Below are positions 16,194-25,067 of a stretch of 34,575 nt of DNA, in pieces. How positions within the stretch are numbered: position 1 is the stretch's first letter; every line of letters starts with the position of its first letter. Where the stretch lies: the IMG/VR virus record IMGVR_UViG_3300020465_001177, positions 1 to 34,575 of that record. One strand, 5' to 3'. The position numbers and the translations under genes were made by a program. This stretch comes from a virus. Below the pieces are notes generated by a model. It had not been told where the DNA came from, did no database searches, and was given only the letters and a program-made list of their open reading frames with translations.

Positions 16194-16859
16194 TCAGACC
16201 CACCCTTTACAATCCACGCAGTAACTTCTGCCCTGGTCAATTGGAACAATAACGATGCCAGAAGAATTAGATCCACACTCGCAGAAATGATTCCCTTCTT
16301 CATCAACGTGACGTGCAATTTTGAAACAGTAATCATCTCCATTGTCTTCACCTTCATCAGCACAACGAATGCAGTTGCACAACCATTCACCTTCATGGAA
16401 TACTCCAGAGGCAACCTTGAGCCGTTTCCAGCCAAAAGGTGCACAAACATACCAGGTATTATTTGTTACATCACAAATCAAATCTCCAACAGAAGTGCTT
16501 CGATGTTTTTCACCTACAACATTTGCATTATCAATAATCCGATTCATTTCAGGATAATCATTTTGAAATCTCTCGACCCAATACTCATCAACAGAATTAG
16601 TCCACCTGAAAAGCGCATGCGAAATTGAAGTGAAGGAAAACGCATTAAGAAAATTGACTCTGAATACAACTTCAAAATCTTCTGCAACATCAAACACCTT
16701 TTCTTTCATCTGCTCTTTATGGAAGAAGTAATTGTGATCCATGCTCTTTGCATGGAACACTTCAAACTGCCCTTCGAAAAAGGCAAAATTGTATTCATCC
16801 AATTCCTCATCATATTCACTTTCAATCATCATCTGCATATTCGACCCTACCTGCGCCAT
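16194..16859 (-). CDS. Zinc-binding protein, first gene of the reverse operon
   Basis: A 221-residue protein that opens the reverse cluster. The N-terminal half is helical and aromatic-rich. The second half has two Cys sets, CNCIRC with a later C, and CECG with CVDC, that look like zinc ribbons. Transcription probably begins at its ATG (leaderless), from the TATA-like box at 16884-16889. Function unknown; as the first gene it could be a regulator. Confidence 0.75.
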   Translation of the reverse strand: MAQVGSNMQMMIESEYDEELDEYNFAFFEGQFEVFHAKSMDHNYFFHKEQMKEKVFDVAEDFEVVFRVNFLNAFSFTSISHALFRWTNSVDEYWVERFQNDYPEMNRIIDNANVVGEKHRSTSVGDLICDVTNNTWYVCAPFGWKRLKVASGVFHEGEWLCNCIRCADEGEDNGDDYCFKIARHVDEEGNHFCECGSNSSGIVIVPIDQGRSYCVDCKGWV

Positions 16860-16871
16860 AATTTGAACGGT

Positions 16872-16892
16872 AAGCCTGAAGGTTATAGGCTT
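16872..16892. promoter_or_regulatory. Inverted repeat overlapping reverse TATA box
   Basis: AAGCCT and AGGCTT form a perfect six-base inverted repeat separated by nine bases. The reverse-strand TATA-like box (CTATAA, 16884-16889) lies inside it, about 27 bases before the ATG at 16859. A protein bound here would block the reverse operon. Operator function is inferred. Confidence 0.45.
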
Positions 16893-16953
16893 TGGGATAA
16901 TTTACTATGCTTTGACCAGGGTTTCAACAGAAAGCAATACTGCGAGTAAAGGG

Positions 16954-17009
16954 ATAGATTATTTCAATTATTGCTCGGCTAACGTATAGATTATCAAAAC
17001 GGTTATATC
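16954..17009 (+). promoter_or_regulatory. Leaderless promoter and paired direct repeats before the DUF932 gene
   Basis: TTATATC at 17003-17009 is about 25 bases before the ATG at 17031, with no ribosome binding site at the usual distance, which fits archaeal leaderless transcription. Just upstream, ATAGATTAT occurs twice (16954-16962 and 16986-16994), start to start 32 bases apart, close to three turns of the helix. The copies could be a pair of regulator sites. Confidence 0.5.
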
Positions 17010-17030
17010 CTGAACTGCGGTGGGCAGACC

Positions 17031-17816
17031 ATGAACGCAAAAGACCAGATGTGCTTGCATACAGGTGGGGTAGCCGCCACAATCGAACAACTTTCAAACG
17101 TTAAGATCCCCGAATCAACCAAGACATATCAACCAGTTTCGCATCTTGAGCTAATCAACGTGGTTAAACAACAAGCAGAAAGAAACCTACCTGGATATGA
17201 TTTCTATGACGAAGCATGGGGAGTATCACCAAAAAGCGGTGAAACATTTGGGCAAAAATTGTTCGGTGTAATATCATACAAGCACAAGGACTTCGATGAA
17301 ATGGCTCTTTCAATTGGTGTTCGAAACTCATACGATCAGTCATTAGCGGCAGGTGTATGTATTGGCAACAAAGTATTCGTATGCGACAACCTATGTTTCT
17401 CTGGCGACATTCGAGTTAGCAGAAAGCATACAGGGGATGCTATGAATGATATTCAAAATCTTGTAAAGAATGCAATGTTGATTGCTCCAGCAAAGCACCG
17501 TTCAATAACAGAAGATGCAGAATTGATGAAGGAATATACGATTTCTGATGAACAAGCCTATGCAATTCTCGGTGTAGCCTATGGTAAAGAAATACTGAAG
17601 CCAAGACAATTGCTTAGATCCAAAGAAGCATGGCAAACACCTCCACAAGAGGATTTTGAAGAAAGAAATCTTTGGTCACTATACAATGCTATGACTGAAG
17701 CACTCAAGACAAGCACTGCGAGAGAAGTTCTTGAAATGCATACTGCCGCACATAATATGGTGATGAATGATGGCATTGACGTTGCAGAAGGTTTCACACC
17801 CAGGTTGGTGGCTTGA
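17031..17816 (+). CDS. DUF932-family protein
   Basis: A 261-residue protein of the DUF932 (phage/plasmid-like) family. Signatures are the FGVISYKHKDFDEMALSIGV strand pair, VRNSYDQSLAAGVCIG, VFVCDNLCFSGD, and RKHT. The family is widespread in phages and plasmids and often sits among replication or early genes; its activity is unknown. The gene heads a short forward operon from a leaderless promoter and overlaps the next frame at its stop. Confidence 0.85.
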   Translation: MNAKDQMCLHTGGVAATIEQLSNVKIPESTKTYQPVSHLELINVVKQQAERNLPGYDFYDEAWGVSPKSGETFGQKLFGVISYKHKDFDEMALSIGVRNSYDQSLAAGVCIGNKVFVCDNLCFSGDIRVSRKHTGDAMNDIQNLVKNAMLIAPAKHRSITEDAELMKEYTISDEQAYAILGVAYGKEILKPRQLLRSKEAWQTPPQEDFEERNLWSLYNAMTEALKTSTAREVLEMHTAAHNMVMNDGIDVAEGFTPRLVA

Positions 17817-17818
17817 AT

Positions 17819-18256
17819 ATGTGGACTCCAAAAGATTTGAAGGAAATTGAAGAAGAAATATCAAATCTTCACGAACAAATAATTGAACACACCAAGTCAT
17901 TACCGAATACAGAAGATATGCAGTTTGTTTACAATCTATCCGATATGGGAACTGCATTGTCTGTTCTCGAAGCAACCAGAGAGAGAATGCTTGAACAGTC
18001 AAGTTCAGCAAATCTTGAACTAATTGAACACAACAAAAATCTAACTCAACCGAATCAAAGTGAATATGATCGCTTCTATGGTTTGGGCAATCTCAAGGAT
18101 GCATTTGTTAATGCGAATGACCTTCATGTTGAAGAAGACGATGAAGGAAAATTGATTCTTGAATATCCGTCCAGGGAAAAATGGTTTCATATTCTAATGA
18201 CTTTGAAAGTGAACTCTGGCAACGGCTCAAAATTGAATTGGATTCCAGGTGAATGA
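17819..18256 (+). CDS. Helical/coiled-coil protein
   Basis: A 145-residue acidic protein. The first ~75 residues form a coiled-coil-like helix (KEIEEEISNLHEQI) with a break, followed by a compact end. The ATG at 17819 is chosen; a TTG at 17813 overlaps the previous stop. No family was recognised. Confidence 0.7.
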   Translation: MWTPKDLKEIEEEISNLHEQIIEHTKSLPNTEDMQFVYNLSDMGTALSVLEATRERMLEQSSSANLELIEHNKNLTQPNQSEYDRFYGLGNLKDAFVNANDLHVEEDDEGKLILEYPSREKWFHILMTLKVNSGNGSKLNWIPGE

Positions 18257-18491
18257 ATTGGCTTTCATGATGGTTTTTGGCTCATGTGTTAATTGCGGTG
18301 TATTCATGGGATTTAACCCAGAAAAAGTTCCATCAATAAGGGTCAATGGTATTCGAGAACCATTGTGTAAAAAATGCTTCATCAAGTGGAATGAAATACA
18401 TCGAATATCAAAGGGATTAGAGCCAATGAAAATATCTCCTGAAGCATATTTCCCTTCACGTATTTCTCCTAACGTTGCCGACATAGATTGA
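18249..18491 (+). CDS. Small phage-type zinc-ribbon protein
   Basis: An 80-residue protein with CVNCG and CKKC around FNPEKVPSIRVNGIREPLC. I recognise this arrangement from many phage small proteins of unknown function, which share the FNP...VPSIRVNG...REP.C core and a late pair of prolines before AY. The start may be the GTG at 18249 or the ATG at 18267. Its last 36 bases overlap the convergent ligase gene. Confidence 0.7.
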   Translation: MNELAFMMVFGSCVNCGVFMGFNPEKVPSIRVNGIREPLCKKCFIKWNEIHRISKGLEPMKISPEAYFPSRISPNVADID

Positions 18492-20402
18492 GTATCCTCT
18501 CGCTTTTGGAATTACTCGAACATTTCTTCCAGTTCTGGATCTAATTGCTTGTGCAACAAATCTGCCGTATTCTCTGCCCTTTGCTACGCCAATTTCTGCA
18601 AATTGATTCCCATTGATATTTCTGATTCTATTGTATCTAATTGGGTTATTCCAGCTTGAGGGTTTTCTAACCCTGCTAAACCTGGCTTCTTTTGGTATTC
18701 CCCTCTTGGTTTTACCAGTGAACAAGTATTCAACTTCAGAGCCTATTGGTGGTGGATTCTCTCGTATCTCATCATTCAGACCAGAACCTAATTTCCACTT
18801 AATTTCTGGATTGTCTTTCAATTCTAAAACCAAAGAACCGACTCTGCCTTTGTTTCTCCCAAGTCCTTCTTCATAACCAGATACAATACCTTCTTCTGTA
18901 TCAACGGGCTTCACTTTGAAGATATTGTTAGATCGCTTACTCCCTCCATCACCATATTCGTATGGTTCTTTCATATCTCGCAACATAATTCCTTCTCCCC
19001 CTGCTGGAACTATGTTTTGACTTAGGAAATCATCAAGCCAATCGTTAAACTCATTGAAACCATCTTCAGTTCCCTCTAAATCATTCCAATATCTAATTTG
19101 TGGAACAACTCGATAACGATGGGGCAATGTGTTTTCATTAAGCCAAAGATTTTCTTCAATCCCTGCACCAATTACAGGGACATCTGCAAACTGATTTACC
19201 AGGTCTGCATCAATTGTTAGGCCATGTTGTGTCGTCTTGTATGGTGTTGTTTTCACCAACGTTCCCAGAACCGATTGTTGAACTGTTTCTCGAACATCTG
19301 TTTCGTAAACACCAACAGTTTTGATACTCGGTTTGACTTTTTTCTGGCGATCCAATTCATCTTCAATTTGGCTTTTTGAATCATAGAAGAAAGTTCCGTA
19401 TGTGTTAGGCATTGTATTTGGTTGAAGAACATCACCATTAGAACTCAACCTATTGTATGGTGGGTTGTCGTATTTTGCTTGGAACATTTCAATTAGGCTA
19501 TTCATCGGCTTTCTAACTTCTTCAGAGTTTGGAAATGCATTATCGGTCATTTCTCTCATGTGGGAAACCAAGTCCTTCTTCGTCCACATATATTTGCCCT
19601 TAGATTTCAGATTTCTTGCTCTGGCCGCATGGTCGAATGACCTGTAAGGCCATGCAAGAACCATTTCTTCTCCAATGTATCTGGGTTCACTCATCGAAAG
19701 CAATGCATCATAAGCACTTTCAAAATCAACAATCATTTTACCCATGCCGTCTTCGAGTTCATATAGAGTTGGAGAATCGAAAATCATGTATTGAACGTTA
19801 GCCCACCTGGATTCGTCATATTTTGGGCTATCCTTGCTTGTTCTGGCGATAGAAGCAACACTCTCCCATGAATCCCTGCCAGTCCACAATTCACCGTCTA
19901 ATTTGATGTTTTTTGGTAAACCATCTGTAAACCAGCTCGGAGCATCAAATGTGTTGCCGTCTTTTGATAGAAACTTCTCTCCATCCCAAACCGCCCTAAA
20001 ACCATCCAACTTTTCGCTTATACCATAATTTTGGTATCCTTGTTTCATTACTTTCTTCTTGTGATCCTTGAATCGTTTTGCTTTCATTACCTTTGGATTC
20101 ATGAAAGAAGCCCTGCTTGCATCTCCAGGTCCAGAACGCTTCGATAATTTCCTGGTTGAAATAAATGGACTATCTGTATCTGTATATCCCTTTGAACGCT
20201 TATCCTTTTCCTTTTCTTTGGCGAACTTAACCGCATCAGAATTATTATCAAATGATTTCTCTTGAACCCTCAATTTAGAACCAGTTCTCCCATACTCAAT
20301 TTTTACCATATTATCAACAACGTCTATTTTGTAAACCTTGTCTGAACGGTTGTCTTTGTAAGACAAATCAACAGGTTTCCAACTCAAAGTTATCTCCCCC
20401 AT
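18456..20402 (-). CDS. ATP-dependent DNA ligase with WGR domain and C-terminal module
   Basis: A 648-residue ligase that seals nicks by an enzyme-AMP intermediate. The N terminus (about 1-75) reads as a WGR domain (VKIEYGRTGSKLRVQEKSF), a nucleic-acid binder. The catalytic core has motif I KLDG (K131 takes AMP), motif III LDGELW (168-173), IIIa MIFDSP, motif IV GGEGIMLRD (E470) and motif V IFKVKP, followed by an OB fold (about 505-578). About 200 residues are inserted between IIIa and IV. The last 40 residues carry the module shared by nine proteins here (NVRVIPKARGYSIYVG) and a basic end. The ATG at 20402 is preferred over longer frames because homology starts there and AGGA precedes it. Confidence 0.9.
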   Translation of the reverse strand: MGEITLSWKPVDLSYKDNRSDKVYKIDVVDNMVKIEYGRTGSKLRVQEKSFDNNSDAVKFAKEKEKDKRSKGYTDTDSPFISTRKLSKRSGPGDASRASFMNPKVMKAKRFKDHKKKVMKQGYQNYGISEKLDGFRAVWDGEKFLSKDGNTFDAPSWFTDGLPKNIKLDGELWTGRDSWESVASIARTSKDSPKYDESRWANVQYMIFDSPTLYELEDGMGKMIVDFESAYDALLSMSEPRYIGEEMVLAWPYRSFDHAARARNLKSKGKYMWTKKDLVSHMREMTDNAFPNSEEVRKPMNSLIEMFQAKYDNPPYNRLSSNGDVLQPNTMPNTYGTFFYDSKSQIEDELDRQKKVKPSIKTVGVYETDVRETVQQSVLGTLVKTTPYKTTQHGLTIDADLVNQFADVPVIGAGIEENLWLNENTLPHRYRVVPQIRYWNDLEGTEDGFNEFNDWLDDFLSQNIVPAGGEGIMLRDMKEPYEYGDGGSKRSNNIFKVKPVDTEEGIVSGYEEGLGRNKGRVGSLVLELKDNPEIKWKLGSGLNDEIRENPPPIGSEVEYLFTGKTKRGIPKEARFSRVRKPSSWNNPIRYNRIRNINGNQFAEIGVAKGREYGRFVAQAIRSRTGRNVRVIPKARGYSIYVGNVRRNT

Positions 20403-20737
20403 CTTCCTGTTTTTGAATTGAACTTCAGAACCTCTCCAGTATTTTGGGATCTCCGCCACCATGTAACTCCACCTGGAGCAATTCTTTGAACCATTACTCT
20501 TTTTCCATTGGGCATTATCTCCCAAACAGTTCCAGACCAAATGTTGTAATTAGCTGGCATCGTTGTATTGAATGGAGAGAACCTTTTACCGTTCCTCAAA
20601 GTGCCCGTAATCTGATATTGTCTTGGTGCTTTTGATTTAGCCATTGCTCTCCATTCATTGTATGATTTTTGAGTCATAGTTCTGGTTGGAGGCTTAACTC
20701 GGCTACCCCTGGTATTACGCCTCCTTTTGGTGCTCAT
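20390..20737 (-). CDS. Small basic protein upstream of the ligase
   Basis: A 115-residue, very basic protein rich in Arg, Lys, Thr and Trp, with strand-rich central and C-terminal parts (YQITGTLRNGKRF, GGVTWWRRSQNTGEV). It overlaps the ligase start by 13 bases. No family was recognised. A basic protein in a late operon may condense or bind the genome. CCGAT/ATCGG (20757-20761 and 20771-20775, nine bases apart) form an inverted repeat just upstream. Confidence 0.7.
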   Translation of the reverse strand: MSTKRRRNTRGSRVKPPTRTMTQKSYNEWRAMAKSKAPRQYQITGTLRNGKRFSPFNTTMPANYNIWSGTVWEIMPNGKRVMVQRIAPGGVTWWRRSQNTGEVLKFNSKTGRWGR

Positions 20738-20785
20738 GCATTTTAGTTTACAACAACCGATTATGACGGTATCGGGATCTTAAAG

Positions 20786-21556
20786 TCAAGAAGCACGTTT
20801 CCAGAACCTTAATTTTGATTTTCGTGGCTTTGGTTTTGGCTTGTAATTGTATGGATATTCAGGCAATATGTGATTCCTACCGCCTGTTCTTCGAACCTTT
20901 ATTCCCAACTTCGGTATATTCCTCTTGGTTGTTAGCAAAGGAACACCTCTCGGTTTACCTCCACTTCTCATCACTTCTGCATTATCAAGCCGCCTTTGAA
21001 GACCAGGTGAATGACTCATGGAATTGTAAACGTGGTTTTGGTTCGCAATATCAACTGGTGTTTCTGAATAAACACTGTAATGGGTTTTATTTCCTACACT
21101 GTATGGAACTAATCTAACTCTGCCGACATTATTTCTTCGAAGAAAATCCGATAGAACCTCTGCCTGTTTTCTATTCCTGGCATCTCCAATTATGTGACCA
21201 GTCCATGAACCGTCAAAACGCCTTCTGCCTTTTCCCTTTGATTTGTTGAAATCCCAATTTCTTGTAGCAAACCTTTCTCTGGCCGCACCAAAAGCCCTTG
21301 CTAAAGGAACTCTGGATTTATCATCAACGGCTTGTTTGCTAATCATTACTGCAACATTTTCACGTTGCTTTGAATTGCTGATGATAGGATTTTTTCTGTT
21401 GTTGTTGGCCCAAACATCAACCGCTACTCGGGCATCTTGTCTTGATACTCCCTTAACAGAAGCCAATTTGCTAATTGTTGAAGTTCTTTCAAGTGGATCA
21501 CTCAAATCAATAGGACCGCTTCTTTCAAGAATGCGAAGTATTTTCTTGTTGCTCAT
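20786..21556 (-). CDS. Basic protein with internal recurring module
   Basis: A 256-residue basic protein. Residues 20-50 are helical and may form a small DNA-binding bundle. Residues 125-165 hold the recurring module (RKQAEVLSDFLRRNNVGRVR, then LVPYSVGNKTHYSVYS), and the C terminus is Pro/Lys-rich and ends in basic residues. The ATG overlaps the upstream stop by ATGA and follows AGGAGG. Probably a virion or nucleoprotein component; that role is inferred from the operon. Confidence 0.75.
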   Translation of the reverse strand: MSNKKILRILERSGPIDLSDPLERTSTISKLASVKGVSRQDARVAVDVWANNNRKNPIISNSKQRENVAVMISKQAVDDKSRVPLARAFGAARERFATRNWDFNKSKGKGRRRFDGSWTGHIIGDARNRKQAEVLSDFLRRNNVGRVRLVPYSVGNKTHYSVYSETPVDIANQNHVYNSMSHSPGLQRRLDNAEVMRSGGKPRGVPLLTTKRNIPKLGIKVRRTGGRNHILPEYPYNYKPKPKPRKSKLRFWKRAS

Positions 21557-24500
21557 TTATTCCGCCTCCTGTAGTATGTATGTCTGTATTCTGGGTTTTT
21601 TCCATTGACTCTTTTTGGTATCTTTTTGTTGATATTACCCTTTTTGTAAACCATTCTATCATGTGGTGTAGCCAGGATTCCGTATTTTTTTGTCTTAGCG
21701 GCAGTCAAATCTCCCCAAGCAGAGTTCTTAGATTGTTCGGAATCGAAAAGTGAAGAAGCAGGTCTTACAAGGTTCACATATCGAGTCACCCGTTTTTCTT
21801 TCGGCCATATTTTTGGCTTTACCTCAATAGTTCGAACAAGGAAACCATTCTCTCTGTTTTTCTTCGCCATTATCCTGGCGGCTTCTTTTGTTTTCCAGAA
21901 AATCAAGTTATCCCATTCGTTAGATTGATACAATTTACCTTGATATTTTCGAACATACCTATCCTCTGCCTTTTTGCCGAAGTTTTCAGTATCACTCCAA
22001 CCTTTTCCCATGTGATCTATGAGTTTATCTCTATCACCACCAAAAGCCATTCTCAATGTCGGCCCTCCAAGTCGCCTGAAACTATTGCCTTCACGTTTAG
22101 CAAATCCCATAATTCCGACTCTGCCTTTTCCATCCCATGTTTTATCTGGAGTCCTACCAGCAACATTACCCCAAGTTCCCCCTGAAATTAGAACTTCATC
22201 ACTATTGAACTCTGAAGTATCGTATTTTGTATCATCCCCAAGCAATCGTTTCTTAGTCCAGCCGCCATTTATGTCCTCATCGAAATCGAGAGGATTACTT
22301 TGTGCAACCATTTTCCACTCTTTGTATTTATCATCAAATTGTTTCAGAGTCAATTTATTTCCTGTTTTCTTTGAATCGAGAACCCAATCCTTCAGCCAAT
22401 TCTTGACTTCTTCAGTTGATATTCCCTCATAGAAAATGTTGCGAACTTCTGCTTCAAGGCGTTTGGTTTCAGAATCATCATCATCCTTTCTATCGAACAA
22501 GCCTTCCATCAAGAGGTCAAGCCCTCTGTCCGAAGGTAAATCATCACCCAACCATTCTCTCCCTTTTTTGTATTCTGTTTCCCAACCGTTAAGATCGGTA
22601 AATTGGTTGCCAATTCCTTTCGATTCTATGAAATCAAGAACATCTTGTGGTATATCTTCTCCGTTAGCAGAATACAAACCTCTCTCACTTAACCTTGCTA
22701 AATCATCACCATTCAATGTTAGTTTAGATGTGAAGTTTTCGAATCCCAAGATTTGTTCTTCAACCGCATTAAGAGTTCTTTCAATCCAATACCTGTTACT
22801 ATTTTCGTAATCAGGTTCAGAATAATCAGCCATAGGTTTCGTTACTTGGTCAAGTTGATTTCGAAGCCAATTGAAAAGTCCAGAAGTGTTAGATTCTATT
22901 TGGTATGATTCCTTCTCAAATCCACCAGGTAATTCAAAGGGCCATTCAGAGAATTGACCATCTTCGAATATGTCTTGATTATCAACAACAATTCCAGAAC
23001 CAATCACTCCAACCCAATTTTCTGGGTGATTGTATTGTTTCCCCAAGTTTGGAGAACCATACATGCGGATCACTTCTCCTGTATCGAGAATACTTTCTCC
23101 TTTCTGATATATTGACTCCAGGTTAAGTTGATTTTCTGATAGTGATGCTTCGAGCATATCCTTTGTATCCTCTCCCCTAATTTCGAATATCCTGGAAGCA
23201 TTTGGCGAAAGGTCTGGGCTAAGTTTTACTCCACCGACATTGTATTCTTCTCTATCTGGCAAAGATTCCACATCATCAGCTACAATTGATGAATATGAAT
23301 CACCATTTTTCTGAATAACCAAAAATGAACGTTCATCTATGTCTTCACGATCTATCCAATTTATCTCAACTGCTTCAGGCGGTGGTTCATCTAAAGAGCC
23401 AGTTAGCAATTTTTCTGAATATGATTTGGCGGCTTTTTCAGAACCAAAAAACAACTTCTTATCGTTTCCATTTTGGTCACTGTAAAAAACAGACCATTCT
23501 AAATCAACGGAATTACGCCATGAATCCACACCATTTTTGGTATAACCGCCTCCATCTCCCATGTTAGCAATTGCACGAACCCTTGTTGGAACATATTCAA
23601 GTTCTTTATCCAAACGATTTGCAGTTAATTCGTTTAATTCATCACTCCAGGGTGAAACACCATTTAGATCCACAATCGAGTTTATCTTGCTGATGAATCT
23701 GTTTTTATCGGGGCTTTTATCGTTACGAAGCCACCTGTATCCTCTCAATTCATACCACTCATCACCATCATGCTCAATGGTATAATTCCAACCCGAATTG
23801 TTTTTTCCCTTATCCAAAGCATCTATTCCTGGTCTAATGTAGCCCCAATCTCCTGTAATTGGAAGTAATGGACTGTTTGAAGGCCACGTCCATAAGGCTT
23901 CATCAGAATCCCATTCACCGCCCTTCTTCGATTCCCTTCCTCTAAGCAAACCGATTTCTGGAACTAATTTCACATCTTCTTCTGATGCTTCAAACCGATC
24001 AATCCATTTTCCATTCTTGTAATATCCACTATTCCATTTTTGTGTATTGATATTTAGCAAATGTGTTGGTTGGTTTACTATTGGCGAATATGCGACCAAT
24101 TGTATGTTTTCTAAAGTTGAATGTTCTTTTTCTTCTGCGAATGCTTCAACGTGGTCTTTTTCCTTATTGTAAAAGTCGTTGTAATCAAGTGCAACGAACT
24201 CAAATATATCAGAATCAGGATTAGTCACGTCTATGTTTCTGTATCTGTAATTTTGGTGGCTTTGAGAACCCTTGTATGCTTTTCCAGCTAATCTGTTTTC
24301 TTCTGAATAAGTCCAAAGACGATTTAACCAGGTGTCTGTTACATCATGTTCTTCACCGTATTCATTTTTAATTTTTATTTTATTAGAAGAATCAGACCAA
24401 ACATCATCATCATTTTGAAACGTCCTAACACTGTTCAACAAACCCTCGAAATGTATGTTCGCAATTCTCCCTTCAAATGTATCAAGAAACCTCGCATCCT

Positions 24501-24972
24501 TAACAACCATATCCTCGTCTTTCTTACTCAAAACCAATTTGCCTTTAGATGGTCCATCCTCAACGAATAGTGGACTCATCACATTCTTAGTCATTCTTTT
24601 CATCAGCGATTTCCTTGAATTGTTGCTATTCATGGTTAATATCTCTCTCACAACCCAAACATCTGGATCTAATTCATTCCTCGTTATATTCTGATCCCAT
24701 AGTTTGATTGGTTTCTCTCCAGACCATGATTCAGTTACCTTATCAATCCAATTATTTGGTTTGATAGAATCGTAATTCAAATCTGAAGGAAAATCGGGCG
24801 AAGACAATTGCGCTAATCTCCAATCCTTTCTTTTGCTTTTTCCTTTGCCCTTTCTCTCCTGTTGAAGAAGGGCCTGTGCAGTAATGAAGAATGTTCCATC
24901 TGATTTGTGGGTTGTATGGAATAGTATTGGAACGTCCGTCTTGTTGAAAGTGCTCGGATTTACTGCTCCCAT
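21553..24972 (-). CDS. Very large protein of unknown function with C-terminal module
   Basis: At 1139 residues this is the longest protein here. It is rich in Trp, Asp, Asn and Gly, with many short strands and helices and no family I recognise. There is no signal peptide or membrane helix. One segment (LEWSVFYSDQNGNDKKLFFG followed by SEKAAKSYSEKL) resembles the N terminus of the 693-residue protein. Residues about 1027-1055 (KEAARIMAKKNRENGFLVR, then TIEVKP) resemble the helix-strand part of the recurring module, and the end is basic (HTYYRRRNK). The ATG at 24972 lies about 33 bases after a TATA-like box; an ATG at 25005 would overlap that box. A structural or injected multidomain protein is the leading guess. 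Confidence 0.85.
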   Translation of the reverse strand: MGAVNPSTFNKTDVPILFHTTHKSDGTFFITAQALLQQERKGKGKSKRKDWRLAQLSSPDFPSDLNYDSIKPNNWIDKVTESWSGEKPIKLWDQNITRNELDPDVWVVREILTMNSNNSRKSLMKRMTKNVMSPLFVEDGPSKGKLVLSKKDEDMVVKDARFLDTFEGRIANIHFEGLLNSVRTFQNDDDVWSDSSNKIKIKNEYGEEHDVTDTWLNRLWTYSEENRLAGKAYKGSQSHQNYRYRNIDVTNPDSDIFEFVALDYNDFYNKEKDHVEAFAEEKEHSTLENIQLVAYSPIVNQPTHLLNINTQKWNSGYYKNGKWIDRFEASEEDVKLVPEIGLLRGRESKKGGEWDSDEALWTWPSNSPLLPITGDWGYIRPGIDALDKGKNNSGWNYTIEHDGDEWYELRGYRWLRNDKSPDKNRFISKINSIVDLNGVSPWSDELNELTANRLDKELEYVPTRVRAIANMGDGGGYTKNGVDSWRNSVDLEWSVFYSDQNGNDKKLFFGSEKAAKSYSEKLLTGSLDEPPPEAVEINWIDREDIDERSFLVIQKNGDSYSSIVADDVESLPDREEYNVGGVKLSPDLSPNASRIFEIRGEDTKDMLEASLSENQLNLESIYQKGESILDTGEVIRMYGSPNLGKQYNHPENWVGVIGSGIVVDNQDIFEDGQFSEWPFELPGGFEKESYQIESNTSGLFNWLRNQLDQVTKPMADYSEPDYENSNRYWIERTLNAVEEQILGFENFTSKLTLNGDDLARLSERGLYSANGEDIPQDVLDFIESKGIGNQFTDLNGWETEYKKGREWLGDDLPSDRGLDLLMEGLFDRKDDDDSETKRLEAEVRNIFYEGISTEEVKNWLKDWVLDSKKTGNKLTLKQFDDKYKEWKMVAQSNPLDFDEDINGGWTKKRLLGDDTKYDTSEFNSDEVLISGGTWGNVAGRTPDKTWDGKGRVGIMGFAKREGNSFRRLGGPTLRMAFGGDRDKLIDHMGKGWSDTENFGKKAEDRYVRKYQGKLYQSNEWDNLIFWKTKEAARIMAKKNRENGFLVRTIEVKPKIWPKEKRVTRYVNLVRPASSLFDSEQSKNSAWGDLTAAKTKKYGILATPHDRMVYKKGNINKKIPKRVNGKNPEYRHTYYRRRNK

Positions 24973-25002
24973 TGGCGTAATCTCAAGCGAACGCCAACTC
25001 TG

Positions 25003-25010
25003 CATATATC
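25003..25010 (-). promoter_or_regulatory. TATA-like box before the 1139-residue protein
   Basis: Reverse-strand GATATATG lies about 33 bases before the ATG at 24972, so an archaeal start would leave a leader of only a few bases. It may give this gene its own promoter within the late operon. Confidence 0.35.
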
Positions 25011-25067
25011 ACTCGAAGTTTTTTACACTTTCAAGTATTCCCGCAACGCATCCATTAAAAGCACACT

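Noticed and set aside
18900-19700. Intein inside the ligase insert
   Set aside because: No Cys/Ser start and no His-Asn end at plausible splice points; the insert reads as normal charged protein.
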